A stretch of DNA of 21,525 nucleotides from JBGPYM01 sp041493205 (lineage in GTDB: Bacteria > Bacteroidota > Ignavibacteria > UBA10030 > UBA6906): the NCBI GenBank assembly GCA_041493205.1, contig JBGPYM010000018.1:1-21525 (forward strand). Reading direction: 5' to 3'. The notes under the pieces are model-generated. The model searched no databases and had not been told where the DNA came from. It worked only from the letters and a program-made list of their open reading frames with translations. This document shows, piece by piece, positions 8,398 to 16,182 of this stretch; within the stretch, counting starts at the first letter, position 1, and every line of letters begins with the position of its first letter. The position numbers and the translations under genes were made by a program.

Positions 8398-9414
8398 ATG
8401 AAGAACGCCTTCTCTGCACTCTCTATGGCACCCGCACTCGTGGCTGCCTGCCTTGTCGCTGCCGCGTGCCGCCAGCAGCAATCGGACGACGAGGAAAACC
8501 GCTCCGCCGTCAGAGCAGTTGTCTCCGTGCAGACGGGGCGCGTCGTCGAAGCCCCTGCGACCGACAGAATTGCCGCATTCGGTCACACCGACGCCCTGAA
8601 AAAGGAAAAGTTGTATGCGCCGCTCGCCGGCAGGATCGTATCGCTGAGGGCCTTTGAAGGGACTGCGACACGGAAGGGTGATACCATCGCGGTGATTGAA
8701 ACAAAGGAATCAGAATCTGCGCTCCGGGGTGCGGAGTCGATCCTCCAATCCGCGAAGACACCGGCGCAGAGGGCTGAAGGTGAGCGGATGCTTGAACTGG
8801 CCCGGACGTCAAGGAACAGCATCGCCGTGAAAGCGAAATTTGACGGATACGTATCGACAAGAACCGTCAGTGAGGGTGAACTTGTTGCTGAAAACGCGGA
8901 ACTCATGACGATCGTTGACCTTGCCACGGTCGATTTTATCGCAGAGGTTGGGCTTCGTGACCTTCCCTCCATTGCCGCGGGACAACAGGCGTCCGTGACA
9001 TTCCCCGCCATGCCGGGCTTTTCGTGGGCGGCTGCCGTCGTGGCGATCAACCCTCAATCCGACCCCCAAAGCCAGACCGTGCACGTGCGGATTGAATTTA
9101 TAAAGCATATGGAGCCGCATCTTCGGGCGATGCTCAGAACGGCAATGAACGGGTCTGCGTTCATTGTCACCGGCACGCGGGCACATGCGCTGTTTGCACC
9201 GAAGGCCGCTCTCCTCAGAGACGACGTGACGAGTACGTATGCTGTTGTCACCGTGACAAAGGATTCCCTCGCTCTTCGGATCCCGGTGAGGATCGGCACG
9301 ACAACAGATTCGACAGTGGAGGTGTCCGGCGAAGGAATCGCACCGGGGGTCGTGGTCATCACGACGGGACAGTACGCTCTGGCGGATTCCACGCGCGTCA
9401 CGACACCGCCCTGA
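8398..9414 (+). CDS. RND efflux periplasmic adaptor (membrane fusion protein), probable lipoprotein
   Basis: A 338-residue HlyD/AcrA-type adaptor. The N-terminus is a lipoprotein-like signal with two candidate lipid-modified cysteines, Cys18 (context LVAAC, the better lipobox) and Cys24 (AAAC). Two lipoyl half-motifs are clear: YAPLAGRIVSLRAFEGTATRKGD, then AKFDGYVSTRTVSEGELVAEN. Between them lies a helical hairpin of only about 36 residues (about 104-140), shorter than in AcrA. Beta-barrel and membrane-proximal domains follow (QQASVTFPAMPG; APKAALLRDD..YAVVTV). The protein would link the TolC-like channel to the RND permease encoded on either side. The start follows the previous stop by 9 nt. 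The substrate cannot be inferred from the adaptor. Confidence 0.92.
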   Translation: MKNAFSALSMAPALVAACLVAAACRQQQSDDEENRSAVRAVVSVQTGRVVEAPATDRIAAFGHTDALKKEKLYAPLAGRIVSLRAFEGTATRKGDTIAVIETKESESALRGAESILQSAKTPAQRAEGERMLELARTSRNSIAVKAKFDGYVSTRTVSEGELVAENAELMTIVDLATVDFIAEVGLRDLPSIAAGQQASVTFPAMPGFSWAAAVVAINPQSDPQSQTVHVRIEFIKHMEPHLRAMLRTAMNGSAFIVTGTRAHALFAPKAALLRDDVTSTYAVVTVTKDSLALRIPVRIGTTTDSTVEVSGEGIAPGVVVITTGQYALADSTRVTTPP

Positions 9415-9422
9415 GGAGCACG

Positions 9423-12400
9423 ATGAATCCGTTCGAGTATGCCCGCCGCCACGCTACGGCCTTTCTGTTCACCGTGGCCGTGCTGTTCCTCTCCGGAATC
9501 GCTCTGACGCTCAACCTCCCGATTTCCCTCTTCCCTGATATCACGTTTCCCCGCATTGTCATCCTGGCCGACAACGGCGAACAACCACCGGAGCGGATGA
9601 TGGCAGAGGTGACCCGTCCCCTTGAGGAGGCCGTGAGCTCGGTGCCGGGGGTGCGTCTCATCAGGTCCATCACGGGGCGGGGAGCGACGGAGATTTCAGT
9701 CAGCCTCGACTGGGGGAGCGACGTCCAGCAGACGCTCCAGATGCTGCAGGGCCGCATCGCCAATATCAGGAATATCCTGCCGCAGACCGCGTCGGTGCGT
9801 GCGGAACAGATGATGGTTTCGGTCTTCCCGATCCATGGATACAGTCTCACCTCGGACACGCTCAGCCAGGTTGAGCTGCGGGATGTCGCCCTGTACCAGA
9901 TCCGGCCGGCGCTGTTGAAGGTGAAGGGGGTCTCCCGTGTTGAGGTGGTGGGGGGAGACACGCGGGAAATCCTGGTAACCGTGGCGCCGGAGAAACTCGC
10001 AGCGTATCACCTGACCATCGGTGCCGTCGCGGACGCGATCGAACACACGAACTTTATCGAGTCGACGGGCCTGATCGCCAATAACTTCCAGCTCTATCTG
10101 TCGCTCGTCTCGGGACTGCTGCAATCCGCTGATGACGTCAAATCTGTGGTTGTGGCAAACCAGAACGGCGTCCCCATCAGGGTTGCGGACGTCGCCGATG
10201 TCATACCCTCGGTCGCCGACCGATACATCCGGACCACGGCCCACGGGAAGGATGCGGTGCTCATTTCCATCCTGAAACAACCCACCGGAAGTACGGTCAG
10301 CATCAGGGATGACATCACGAAGGAATTTGCGTCCCTGCACCTCCCCCCGGGGATCCACATTGAAAATTTCTATGACCAGGGTGACTTCATCGGGAACTCC
10401 ATTGCCGGGACGAGGGATAGCATTGTTGTCGGCATCATTCTTGCGATGGTGGTGGTATTCGCCTTCCTCCGGAGCTGGCGGGTGAGTCTCGTCATTCTCA
10501 CCGTCGTCCCGGCGACCCTCGCCGCCACATTTGCGTGTTTGTACGCCGCCCGGCTGACGATCAACATCATGACCCTGGGAGGCATCGCGGCGGCAGTCGG
10601 ACTCATCATAGATGATTCGATCGTGGTAATTGAATACGTCTTCGCTCATTTCGGTGAGGGGAAGGGGGACGCCGGCCCCCTGCGCGCGCAGTTTGCCGGC
10701 ACAGCATCCGGATCGATCCGAAACCTCATGCCTGCCATCGCCGGTTCGACCGCAAGCACGATCGTCATCCACATTCCTCTTGCCTTTCTCGGAGGGGTTA
10801 CGGGAGCGTTTTTTGCGTCCCTCTCGATCACGATGGTCTGTGCGATGCTCATTTCGTTCGTGTTTTCCATTACCCTGTCGCCGCTGCTGGCGATGTACGT
10901 CATCAGGGAACGCGACATCCGCAGGGAGATCGAGCATCACGGGCGCGTGTCGGCTGCCGCAGCCTGGCACGAGTACGCCGTCCGCTGGCTGCTCCGCCAC
11001 AGGCGTGCCGCAATCCCCGTCGCAGGCGGAGTCATTCTGTTGGCTGCAGCGGTCTATACGCGGATCGGCAGCGATTTCATGCCGGAGATGGACGAAGGAA
11101 CGTTCGTGCTCGACTACTGGACCCCTCCGGGGACATCGCCCGCAGAAACAAACCGGATCCTGATGAAGGTCGAAGACATTCTGATGTCGGTCCCGGAAGT
11201 AGATGCATACTCGCGCAGGACTGGGCTCGAGCTCGGCTTCTTCCTGACGGAACCGAATTCGGGCGACTTCCTTGTCAAACTGAAAAGAGTGCGCCGCCGA
11301 AACATCAACGAGGTCATCGCCGAGGTGCGCGACAGGGTCGAGTCCGCCCAACCCTCTCTCCGGGTGGAATTCGGCCAGCTCATGATGGACGTCATCGGCG
11401 ATCTGACCAACAATCCCCAGCCGGTTGAAATCAAACTCTTTTCAGACGATGCCTCCCTGGCGCGCGCAAAGGCGGCGGAGGTTGTGGCGGTGCTGGAAAC
11501 TGTGCCGGGCGTCGTCGACGTGTTCGATGGTACCGTCATCGCCGGCCCTTCGTTCATTGTCACGGTGGACCCGGTCAAGGCTTCGCTGGCCGGTTTTTCT
11601 CCGGCAGAAGTCCGGGATCAACTGGAAACCATCATGCGGGGGAGAGCCGGGACACAAATACTGAAGGGGGAAAAACTCATTGGGATCCGGGTTCGCTTCC
11701 CCGACAGCTATCGGAGCGACATGGACAAGATCGCGCAATTGAAACTCACCAATATGCAGGGAGCGCTTGTTCCCATCGCGTCCATCGCCGCGATTGAACG
11801 GACGGCCGGGCAGGCGGAACTCCGCAGGGAGGGACTTCGCCAGGTGGTTGCCGTGACCGCCAGGATTGCCGGCAGGGATCTGGGAAGCACCATCACGGAC
11901 ATCAGGAATGCACTGGCAAAAGACGTGCACATCCCTGAGCGTGTCACTGTTGAGTACGGCGGGGTGTACCAGACGCAGCAGGAGTCCTTCCGGGGGTTGC
12001 TCATCGTCGCGATCGCGGCATTCGCGCTCGTGTTCATCGTGCTCCTGACGGAGTTTGGCGAATTCGCGGTCCCTGCGTCGATTTTCGTGGTCAACCTGAT
12101 GTCCCTCCTGGGCGTCTTTGCCGCACTCTGGGTTTCCGGCGTGAGGTTCAATATCTCCAGCTTTGTGGGCGTTATCATGATCATCGGCATCGTAGCAGAG
12201 AACGCCGTGTTCGTCATGCATAACGTGAAAGTGCTCAGGTCGAACGGCATGGATCTGGAGGAGGCGCTGGTCCGGTCGAGCAGGATGCGGTCCCGGCCGG
12301 TCCTTATGACCACGCTTGCCGCAGTGTTCGCCCTCCTGCCGCTTGCAGTTGGGTTCGGCGCGGGAGCGCAACTGCAGCAGCCGCTCGCCATCGCAGTCAT

Positions 12401-12488
12401 CGGGGGATTTGCCCTGTCCAGCATATTCCTCCTGTACGGCTTGCCGGTGATCTACCGGCTGATGTCCCGAGAAACCCATTCAGCATAG
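9423..12488 (+). CDS. RND-family efflux permease (AcrB/CusA superfamily)
   Basis: A 1021-residue inner-membrane RND transporter with the duplicated layout of six helices plus two large periplasmic loops per half. Helix 1 leads into LPISLFPDITFPRIVI. Helix 4 carries GLIIDDSIVVIE with Asp397-Asp398, matching AcrB Asp407-Asp408. In the second half, GIVAENAVF places Glu926 where AcrB has Lys940 and CusA has Glu939. RMRSRPVLMT supplies Arg956 and Thr963, matching AcrB Arg971 and Thr978; CusA Lys984 is replaced by Val960. It is a proton-driven exporter of the superfamily, but the HAE/HME assignment and substrate stay open because the relay is mixed. A TGAGGAG sequence overlapping the adaptor stop serves as SD 4 nt before the ATG. 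It forms a complete pump with its two upstream neighbours. Confidence 0.95.
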   Translation: MNPFEYARRHATAFLFTVAVLFLSGIALTLNLPISLFPDITFPRIVILADNGEQPPERMMAEVTRPLEEAVSSVPGVRLIRSITGRGATEISVSLDWGSDVQQTLQMLQGRIANIRNILPQTASVRAEQMMVSVFPIHGYSLTSDTLSQVELRDVALYQIRPALLKVKGVSRVEVVGGDTREILVTVAPEKLAAYHLTIGAVADAIEHTNFIESTGLIANNFQLYLSLVSGLLQSADDVKSVVVANQNGVPIRVADVADVIPSVADRYIRTTAHGKDAVLISILKQPTGSTVSIRDDITKEFASLHLPPGIHIENFYDQGDFIGNSIAGTRDSIVVGIILAMVVVFAFLRSWRVSLVILTVVPATLAATFACLYAARLTINIMTLGGIAAAVGLIIDDSIVVIEYVFAHFGEGKGDAGPLRAQFAGTASGSIRNLMPAIAGSTASTIVIHIPLAFLGGVTGAFFASLSITMVCAMLISFVFSITLSPLLAMYVIRERDIRREIEHHGRVSAAAAWHEYAVRWLLRHRRAAIPVAGGVILLAAAVYTRIGSDFMPEMDEGTFVLDYWTPPGTSPAETNRILMKVEDILMSVPEVDAYSRRTGLELGFFLTEPNSGDFLVKLKRVRRRNINEVIAEVRDRVESAQPSLRVEFGQLMMDVIGDLTNNPQPVEIKLFSDDASLARAKAAEVVAVLETVPGVVDVFDGTVIAGPSFIVTVDPVKASLAGFSPAEVRDQLETIMRGRAGTQILKGEKLIGIRVRFPDSYRSDMDKIAQLKLTNMQGALVPIASIAAIERTAGQAELRREGLRQVVAVTARIAGRDLGSTITDIRNALAKDVHIPERVTVEYGGVYQTQQESFRGLLIVAIAAFALVFIVLLTEFGEFAVPASIFVVNLMSLLGVFAALWVSGVRFNISSFVGVIMIIGIVAENAVFVMHNVKVLRSNGMDLEEALVRSSRMRSRPVLMTTLAAVFALLPLAVGFGAGAQLQQPLAIAVIGGFALSSIFLLYGLPVIYRLMSRETHSA

Positions 12489-12498
12489 GAGAACTACC

Positions 12499-12978
12499 AT
12501 GAAGCTCGCATGCGCATTGCTCACGGCCCTCGCCCTCTGCTTCATCACAGGCACAGCGCGGTCGATACAAAAGGACGCAGGGGAGCAGACAATCGACCTG
12601 AAGAAGGTCCCCAAAGCGGTGATCATCGAATTCAAGCGGGAGTATCCGAAGGCGGTTATCAAGGGCTGTTCGAAGGAGACGGAAAATGGCTGGACCCGGT
12701 ACGAGATCAAATCCATGGACGGCAACGTCACCCGGGATATTCTGTACGATCCCGATGGTACGGCAATCGTGATCGAGGAATCAATACCCCGTACCGCGCT
12801 CCCGCAGCCAGTACGCGACGCGATACGAAAGGAGTTTCCGAAGGGAAGAATCACCCGGCAGGAGAAGGTTATCAAGGAAGACAGGATAGAATTTGAAGTA
12901 ATCCTGAAGTCCGGTACAGACACCCTTGAAGTTGTGTACGCGGCTGACGGTACGCGGGTGAAGAAAGAGAAGAAGTGA
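12499..12978 (+). CDS. Secreted PepSY-like protein with two repeats
   Basis: A 159-residue protein with a signal peptide (MKLACALLTALALCF, cleavage near residue 22) and two tandem repeats of about 60 residues. The first runs from VPKAVIIEFKREYPKAVI to DPDGTAIVIEE (about 36-95), the second from LPQPVRDAIRKEFPKGRI to AADGTRVKKEKK (about 98-159). Helix 'A(I/V)xxEF(x)xxYPKAxI', then strands ending in 'DGT', is the pattern of PepSY-like (BLIP-like, PF11396-type) domains, which are common as secreted proteins in Bacteroidota. No enzymatic residues are expected; members are thought to bind or inhibit. Its SD (AGGAG, 12487-12491) overlaps the RND stop, so it belongs to the efflux operon. A periplasmic modulator of the pump is a reasonable but untested inference. 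Confidence 0.85.
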   Translation: MKLACALLTALALCFITGTARSIQKDAGEQTIDLKKVPKAVIIEFKREYPKAVIKGCSKETENGWTRYEIKSMDGNVTRDILYDPDGTAIVIEESIPRTALPQPVRDAIRKEFPKGRITRQEKVIKEDRIEFEVILKSGTDTLEVVYAADGTRVKKEKK

Positions 12979-13083
12979 CATGGGCTTGATATTGTGTTAC
13001 TTTTTGTGCACCTCATAGGGTAGAATCAGCACCGGCAACTTCTGACCTCTCCCGGCCGGCGTCCTCTCACGTCAATTGCACCT
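12979..13083. other. Intergenic gap closing the efflux operon
   Basis: 105 bases with an AT-rich first half and no open frame of interest. The T5 run at 13001-13005 is not preceded by a stable hairpin, so I do not call a terminator. TTGATA (12986-12991) and TAGAAT (13021-13026) look like sigma70 boxes but are 29 nt apart, too far for a normal promoter. A promoter for the following gene is likely here because the functional theme changes, but I cannot locate it. Confidence 0.35.
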
Positions 13084-13902
13084 ATGGACTATCCTGAACT
13101 CACAGAACTGGAGGGGTACCCCTTTCCCGTCTTCATCAGCCCGGGTACTGAAGACCGGGGGAGGCTGATTGCGGATCGCTCGCAGCGTGCGTATGAATTC
13201 CTCGGCAGCACCCTGGAGTTTGAGCCGGACCTTCGGGTGCTCGTCCTGGCGCCGGAACACTGGAAGGCATACGCGACATTCCCCCTGTACGGGATGCCAC
13301 ACTACACGGAGGCGCGCACCATTGCGATGGCGGGACTGGACAGCAGATTCTGGCAGAGCCTTCTCCCTGCGCCGGGGAGCCTCTCGCACACGGATGAGGA
13401 TGCGATGCGCGCGGCGTATGGTCAGCCTGACGGGTCGCTCAATCTCAGTCCGTTTTTCGACCTGCTCTCGGTTCACGAGATGGGCCACGTGTTTCACCTT
13501 CAAGCCGCGTGTCATTTTCCCCGCCTCTGGCTGATGGAGCTCTTCTGCAACATATGCCTGCACGCCTATGTGGCGGGCAGAGAGCCGGGGCAGCTCCGCG
13601 CGCTGGAGACCTTTCCGCACATCGTCGCGGGTGCGGGCGCGTTCGATTTGCAGTACCGAAGCCTGCACGACTTTGAACTCCTGTATACCGACGTTGGTTC
13701 ACGGAATTATGGCTGGTATCAGTGCCGGCTTCATGGAGCCGCAAAGAACATCTTTGACGCCGGCGGTATCGATACGCTCCGGCGCCTCTGGAAAACCTTT
13801 CTGCGGCTCCATGACACTGTAACGGACGATGATCTTGCGGCAGTGCTGGAGGGCGAGGTCCACCCCGCGGTGGAACATGTTCTTTCAACCTGGCCGGCAT
13901 AA
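13084..13902 (+). CDS. Putative cytoplasmic zinc metallopeptidase (HExxH protein), family unrecognised
   Basis: A 272-residue soluble protein without signal peptide or membrane segment. The zinc-peptidase signature is clear: FFDLLSVHEMGHVFHLQ gives His131-Glu132-x-x-His135, with flanking hydrophobic and aromatic positions as in real peptidase helices. A second helix, LWLMELFCNICLH, offers Glu152, 17 residues after His135, as the third zinc ligand in gluzincin style. Conserved-looking aromatic segments follow, such as NYGWYQCRLHGAAK at about residues 217-230. I recall similar hypothetical proteins in other bacteria but no named family, so the substrate is unknown and catalysis is inference. 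The start ATG has no SD; this is the first start in an open frame after the intergenic gap. The following methyltransferase gene begins 46 nt downstream. Confidence 0.85.
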   Translation: MDYPELTELEGYPFPVFISPGTEDRGRLIADRSQRAYEFLGSTLEFEPDLRVLVLAPEHWKAYATFPLYGMPHYTEARTIAMAGLDSRFWQSLLPAPGSLSHTDEDAMRAAYGQPDGSLNLSPFFDLLSVHEMGHVFHLQAACHFPRLWLMELFCNICLHAYVAGREPGQLRALETFPHIVAGAGAFDLQYRSLHDFELLYTDVGSRNYGWYQCRLHGAAKNIFDAGGIDTLRRLWKTFLRLHDTVTDDDLAAVLEGEVHPAVEHVLSTWPA

Positions 13903-13938
13903 TCCCCGCGCGGTTCCGGCGGTGCCGCTCTGCTCAAC

Positions 13939-13943
13939 GGAGG
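13939..13943 (+). promoter_or_regulatory. RBS deciding the methyltransferase start
   Basis: GGAGG sits 5 nt before the ATG at 13949. The longer in-frame reading from the ATG at 13829 would overlap the HExxH gene by 74 bp and lacks an SD, so the downstream start is preferred. Confidence 0.7.
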
Positions 13944-13948
13944 TGCTG

Positions 13949-14785
13949 ATGAGAGAAAGAGACGGAGCGATGGCCGCGTCGTCGGAGTGGCAGAAGGCCA
14001 GGGAGGCGGCGGAACGATATGAACGCATTCTCGTCAGCACCATCTTTGATCCGTTTGCTGCGGTGCTGGTGGAAGCGGCGGGGCTGAAACGGGGCGAAGC
14101 TGTCCTGGATTGCGGATGCGGTACGGGTGCCGTGGCCCGGCGCGCCGCAGGCATCGTCAGTACGCCCGGTCGCATCGTCGCCGTGGACATCAACGCAGGC
14201 ATGATCGAGGTTGCCAGGTCACTTCCCCCCGTCGACAGCGCATTCATAGAGTGGCACGTGGAAAGCGCCTCGCAGCTCGCTCTCGGCGATCGATCCGTGG
14301 ATGCGGTCCTCTGCGCCCAGACGCTTCAGTACCTCGCCCAGCGCCCGGCTGCCCTTGCGGAGATGCTCCGCGTCCTCCGACCGGGGGGCCGCGTGGTCCT
14401 CAGCACGTGGTGCGGGGGCCGGGAGAATCCATATTTTCACGCGGTTGCCGAAGCCGTCAACAGGCATATCGGGCCGCTCGCATCGTCGGGTATCTCCGCA
14501 ACCTCCGACCTTACGGAGAGCGGTGTGATCAAATCCCTCCTCGAAGATGCCGGATTCAGTAACGTGACGATGACCGTGGCTGAGCGGATCCTCGACCTGC
14601 CTGACCTGCCGGGTTTCATATCCCGTCATATCAGCGCCACTCCGGCATTTCATGAGTACGCCAAAGCACCGCCGGAGGCACGGACAGCCGTCGTGCGTGA
14701 TGTGACCGGAGAACTTGCCTCGTTTGCCGGAACCGCCGGAATGAAAATCCCGTTCAGAGCGAATATCGCGCGCGGCGTGCGCTGA
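13949..14785 (+). CDS. Class I SAM-dependent methyltransferase (UbiE/Methyltransf_11 type)
   Basis: A 278-residue protein when read from the ATG at 13949, which has a good SD. The Rossmann-fold SAM site is complete: motif I VLDCGCGTGAVARR with Asp54, the acidic end of strand 2 in VAVDINAGMI (Asp80), motif DAVLCAQTLQYL for strand 4, and LRVLRPGGRVVLSTW for strand 5. The C-terminal region after NPYF is more variable and includes a likely lid or substrate-binding segment. The family methylates small molecules (quinones, lipids, natural products) and the substrate cannot be told from sequence. No membrane segment. It is followed by a hairpin and then the cupin gene with its own SD. Confidence 0.93.
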   Translation: MRERDGAMAASSEWQKAREAAERYERILVSTIFDPFAAVLVEAAGLKRGEAVLDCGCGTGAVARRAAGIVSTPGRIVAVDINAGMIEVARSLPPVDSAFIEWHVESASQLALGDRSVDAVLCAQTLQYLAQRPAALAEMLRVLRPGGRVVLSTWCGGRENPYFHAVAEAVNRHIGPLASSGISATSDLTESGVIKSLLEDAGFSNVTMTVAERILDLPDLPGFISRHISATPAFHEYAKAPPEARTAVVRDVTGELASFAGTAGMKIPFRANIARGVR

Positions 14786-14794
14786 GCCGCTGTT

Positions 14795-14814
14795 CACGGG
14801 GCGTTCGACCCGTG
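14795..14814 (+). repeat. Inverted repeat after the methyltransferase gene
   Basis: CACGGG-(8 nt)-CCCGTG forms a perfect 6-bp stem 9 nt after the methyltransferase stop and 32 nt before the cupin start. No T-run follows, so it is at best a weak or Rho-assisted terminator or an mRNA-stabilising hairpin. Confidence 0.4.
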
Positions 14815-14846
14815 TCCACACTGAGGCCACACAAGGAGATCTGTCT

Positions 14847-15227
14847 ATGTCGGGAGGTCCCGAGGCAAACAAGTATAATATCAACCCCGAAGTACAATTC
14901 GATCATCTGGAAATTATCGACGTCCCTGCCCTGGTCGCCGCCGCCAGGCAGAAATGGTCGAACCAGACTCTGACACGCGTCAATGAGAGCGTGGTACGTC
15001 TGGGGATCGTGGAGGGGGAATTCCACTGGCACAAGCATGATAACGACGATGAGTTCTTCTTCGTCCTTGAAGGCAAACTTGAGATTGACCTTGAAGGGCG
15101 GACGATAGAGTTGAATCCGGGGCAGGGCGTCACGATCTCCCGCGGGGTTATGCACCGGCCGCGGGCCCCCCGGAAAACCGTCATGCTCATGGTCGAAACA
15201 AGCAACATCAGGCCGACTGGGGACTGA
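14847..15227 (+). CDS. Small single-domain cupin protein
   Basis: A 126-residue cytoplasmic protein forming one cupin barrel. Cupin motif 1 is intact: His62-x-His64-x4-Glu69-x6-Gly76 in FHWHKHDNDDEFFFVLEG. Motif 2 is PGQGVTISRGVMHRP with His103 as the fourth metal ligand, so a bound divalent metal is expected. Such small cupins serve as isomerases, dioxygenases or sugar/ligand-binding proteins, and no finer assignment is possible. The start is supported by AAGGAG at 14833-14838, 8 nt upstream. The downstream DUF1579 gene starts 46 nt later, so the two may share a transcript. Confidence 0.92.
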   Translation: MSGGPEANKYNINPEVQFDHLEIIDVPALVAAARQKWSNQTLTRVNESVVRLGIVEGEFHWHKHDNDDEFFFVLEGKLEIDLEGRTIELNPGQGVTISRGVMHRPRAPRKTVMLMVETSNIRPTGD

Positions 15228-15258
15228 ACGGCTGGAGTGACTGAGGGAGCACCTGACT

Positions 15259-15263
15259 GGAGG
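15259..15263 (+). promoter_or_regulatory. RBS deciding the DUF1579 start
   Basis: GGAGG lies 9 nt before the ATG at 15273. The alternative GTG start at 15237 would add 12 residues that look unlike the family's N-terminus and has a poorer SD. Confidence 0.6.
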
Positions 15264-15272
15264 ATATCCGAC

Positions 15273-15737
15273 ATGGAAATGCCCAAACCACATGATGCCC
15301 ATGCGAAACTCCAACGGCTTGTAGGAGAATGGACCGGAGATGAACACATGCACCCCTCCCCATGGGATCCTAAGGGCGGGATGGCAATCGGCCGGGTCCA
15401 CAACAGACTTGCGCTCGATGGTTTTGCGGTACTCCAGGACTACGAGCAGGAACGGAACGGGAACGTAACCTACAGGGGCCACGGGGTATTCACCTGGGAC
15501 CAGGCCGAAAAGGTCTACCTCCTCTACTGGTTTGACTCGATCGGTTCACCGCTGAATACCTTCAAAGGTTCATTTACAGATCGCGTGCTCACGCTCGTAA
15601 GCACCGGTCCCCAGGGACAGGTACGAGCGACGTTTGACTTCACCAAGGAAGGCAGTTACTCCTACCGCATGGACGTGTCGCCCGATGGGTCCGCCTGGTC
15701 CATTTTTGTCGAAGCCACATACACACGCAAGCCCTGA
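15273..15737 (+). CDS. DUF1579 family protein
   Basis: A 154-residue soluble protein. The start HAKLQRLVGEWTGDEHM and later GRVHNRLALDGFAVLQDYEQ, then FTWDQAEKVYLLYWFDSIG, match my memory of DUF1579 (PF07617), a lipocalin-like beta-barrel family of unknown function. These proteins typically open with a 'L.G.W.G' segment and contain several Trp/Tyr-rich strands, as seen here. No catalytic motif can be named. I take the ATG at 15273, with SD at 15259, rather than the upstream GTG at 15237. It lies between a cupin and a DUF1801 protein in a run of small single-domain proteins; a small-molecule or stress-related role would be a guess. Confidence 0.85.
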   Translation: MEMPKPHDAHAKLQRLVGEWTGDEHMHPSPWDPKGGMAIGRVHNRLALDGFAVLQDYEQERNGNVTYRGHGVFTWDQAEKVYLLYWFDSIGSPLNTFKGSFTDRVLTLVSTGPQGQVRATFDFTKEGSYSYRMDVSPDGSAWSIFVEATYTRKP

Positions 15738-15766
15738 TCATCTGCCTCATCGCCACCAGACCCGCC

Positions 15767-16147
15767 ATGGGAGCCAAAGATACCCGCGTCGATGCCTATA
15801 TTGCCCGGTCTGCACCATTCGCCCGGCCCATCCTCCGCCACCTGCGGAGCGTCATCCACAGATCCTGTCCTGATGTTCAAGAAGCCATCAAGTGGGGGTT
15901 CCCGCACTTCGAATATCACGGGATCCTCTGCAGTATGGCATCCTTCAAGGAGCATTGCGCATTTACATTGTGGAAGGCATCTCTCCTGTCGGACCGGCAT
16001 GGGCATCTTGAGCGGGTGAACAGGACCGCCATGGGTCATTTCGGGCGCCTCAAGAAGCCTGGGGACCTTCCTCCCGACAGGGTTTTGTCGGCATTTGTCC
16101 GTGAGGCAATGATACTGAATGAAGCAGGAATAGGTAAACGGAAATAA
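15767..16147 (+). CDS. DUF1801 (YdhG/YdeI-like) protein
   Basis: A 126-residue protein resembling DUF1801 (PF08818, frataxin-like alpha/beta fold). An N-terminal helix with 'FARPILRHLRSVIHRSCPDVQEAIKWGFPHFEYHG' leads into LCSMASFKEHCAFTLWK, and the domain ends with helices around LPPDRVLSAFVREAMILNEAG. This is the usual pattern of this family: '(I)KWG.P.F.Y.G.l..maafK.H..l.f'. Longer YdeI-type relatives carry an extra C-terminal part, which is absent here; this is the short form, not a truncation that I can demonstrate. The function of the family is not established. No SD is visible before the ATG at 15767, which follows the previous stop by 29 nt. Confidence 0.85.
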   Translation: MGAKDTRVDAYIARSAPFARPILRHLRSVIHRSCPDVQEAIKWGFPHFEYHGILCSMASFKEHCAFTLWKASLLSDRHGHLERVNRTAMGHFGRLKKPGDLPPDRVLSAFVREAMILNEAGIGKRK

Positions 16148-16182
16148 TCGACCCTCACGATACCAACAGACAGGACATTGCC

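Noticed and set aside
9696..11351. 551-codon open frame on the minus strand inside the RND gene
   Set aside because: The composition is Arg/Asp/His-rich low-complexity typical of an antisense shadow of a high-GC gene; the plus strand encodes an unmistakable RND permease across the whole interval.
11442..12479. 345-codon minus-strand open frame over the RND C-terminus
   Set aside because: Same reasoning: a shadow rich in Asp, His and Arg without any recognisable domain.
12986..13026. TTGATA/TAGAAT pair as a sigma70 promoter
   Set aside because: The spacing is 29 nt, far from the usual 16-18; no better-spaced pair was found.
13829..13948. Upstream ATG (13829) as start of the methyltransferase
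   Set aside because: It would overlap the HExxH gene by 74 bp, has no SD, and adds a Pro/Arg-rich stretch unlike the family; the ATG at 13949 has GGAGG 5 nt before it.
15237..15272. GTG at 15237 as start of the DUF1579 protein
   Set aside because: ATG 15273 has a proper SD (GGAGG, 15259-15263) and gives the expected family N-terminus.
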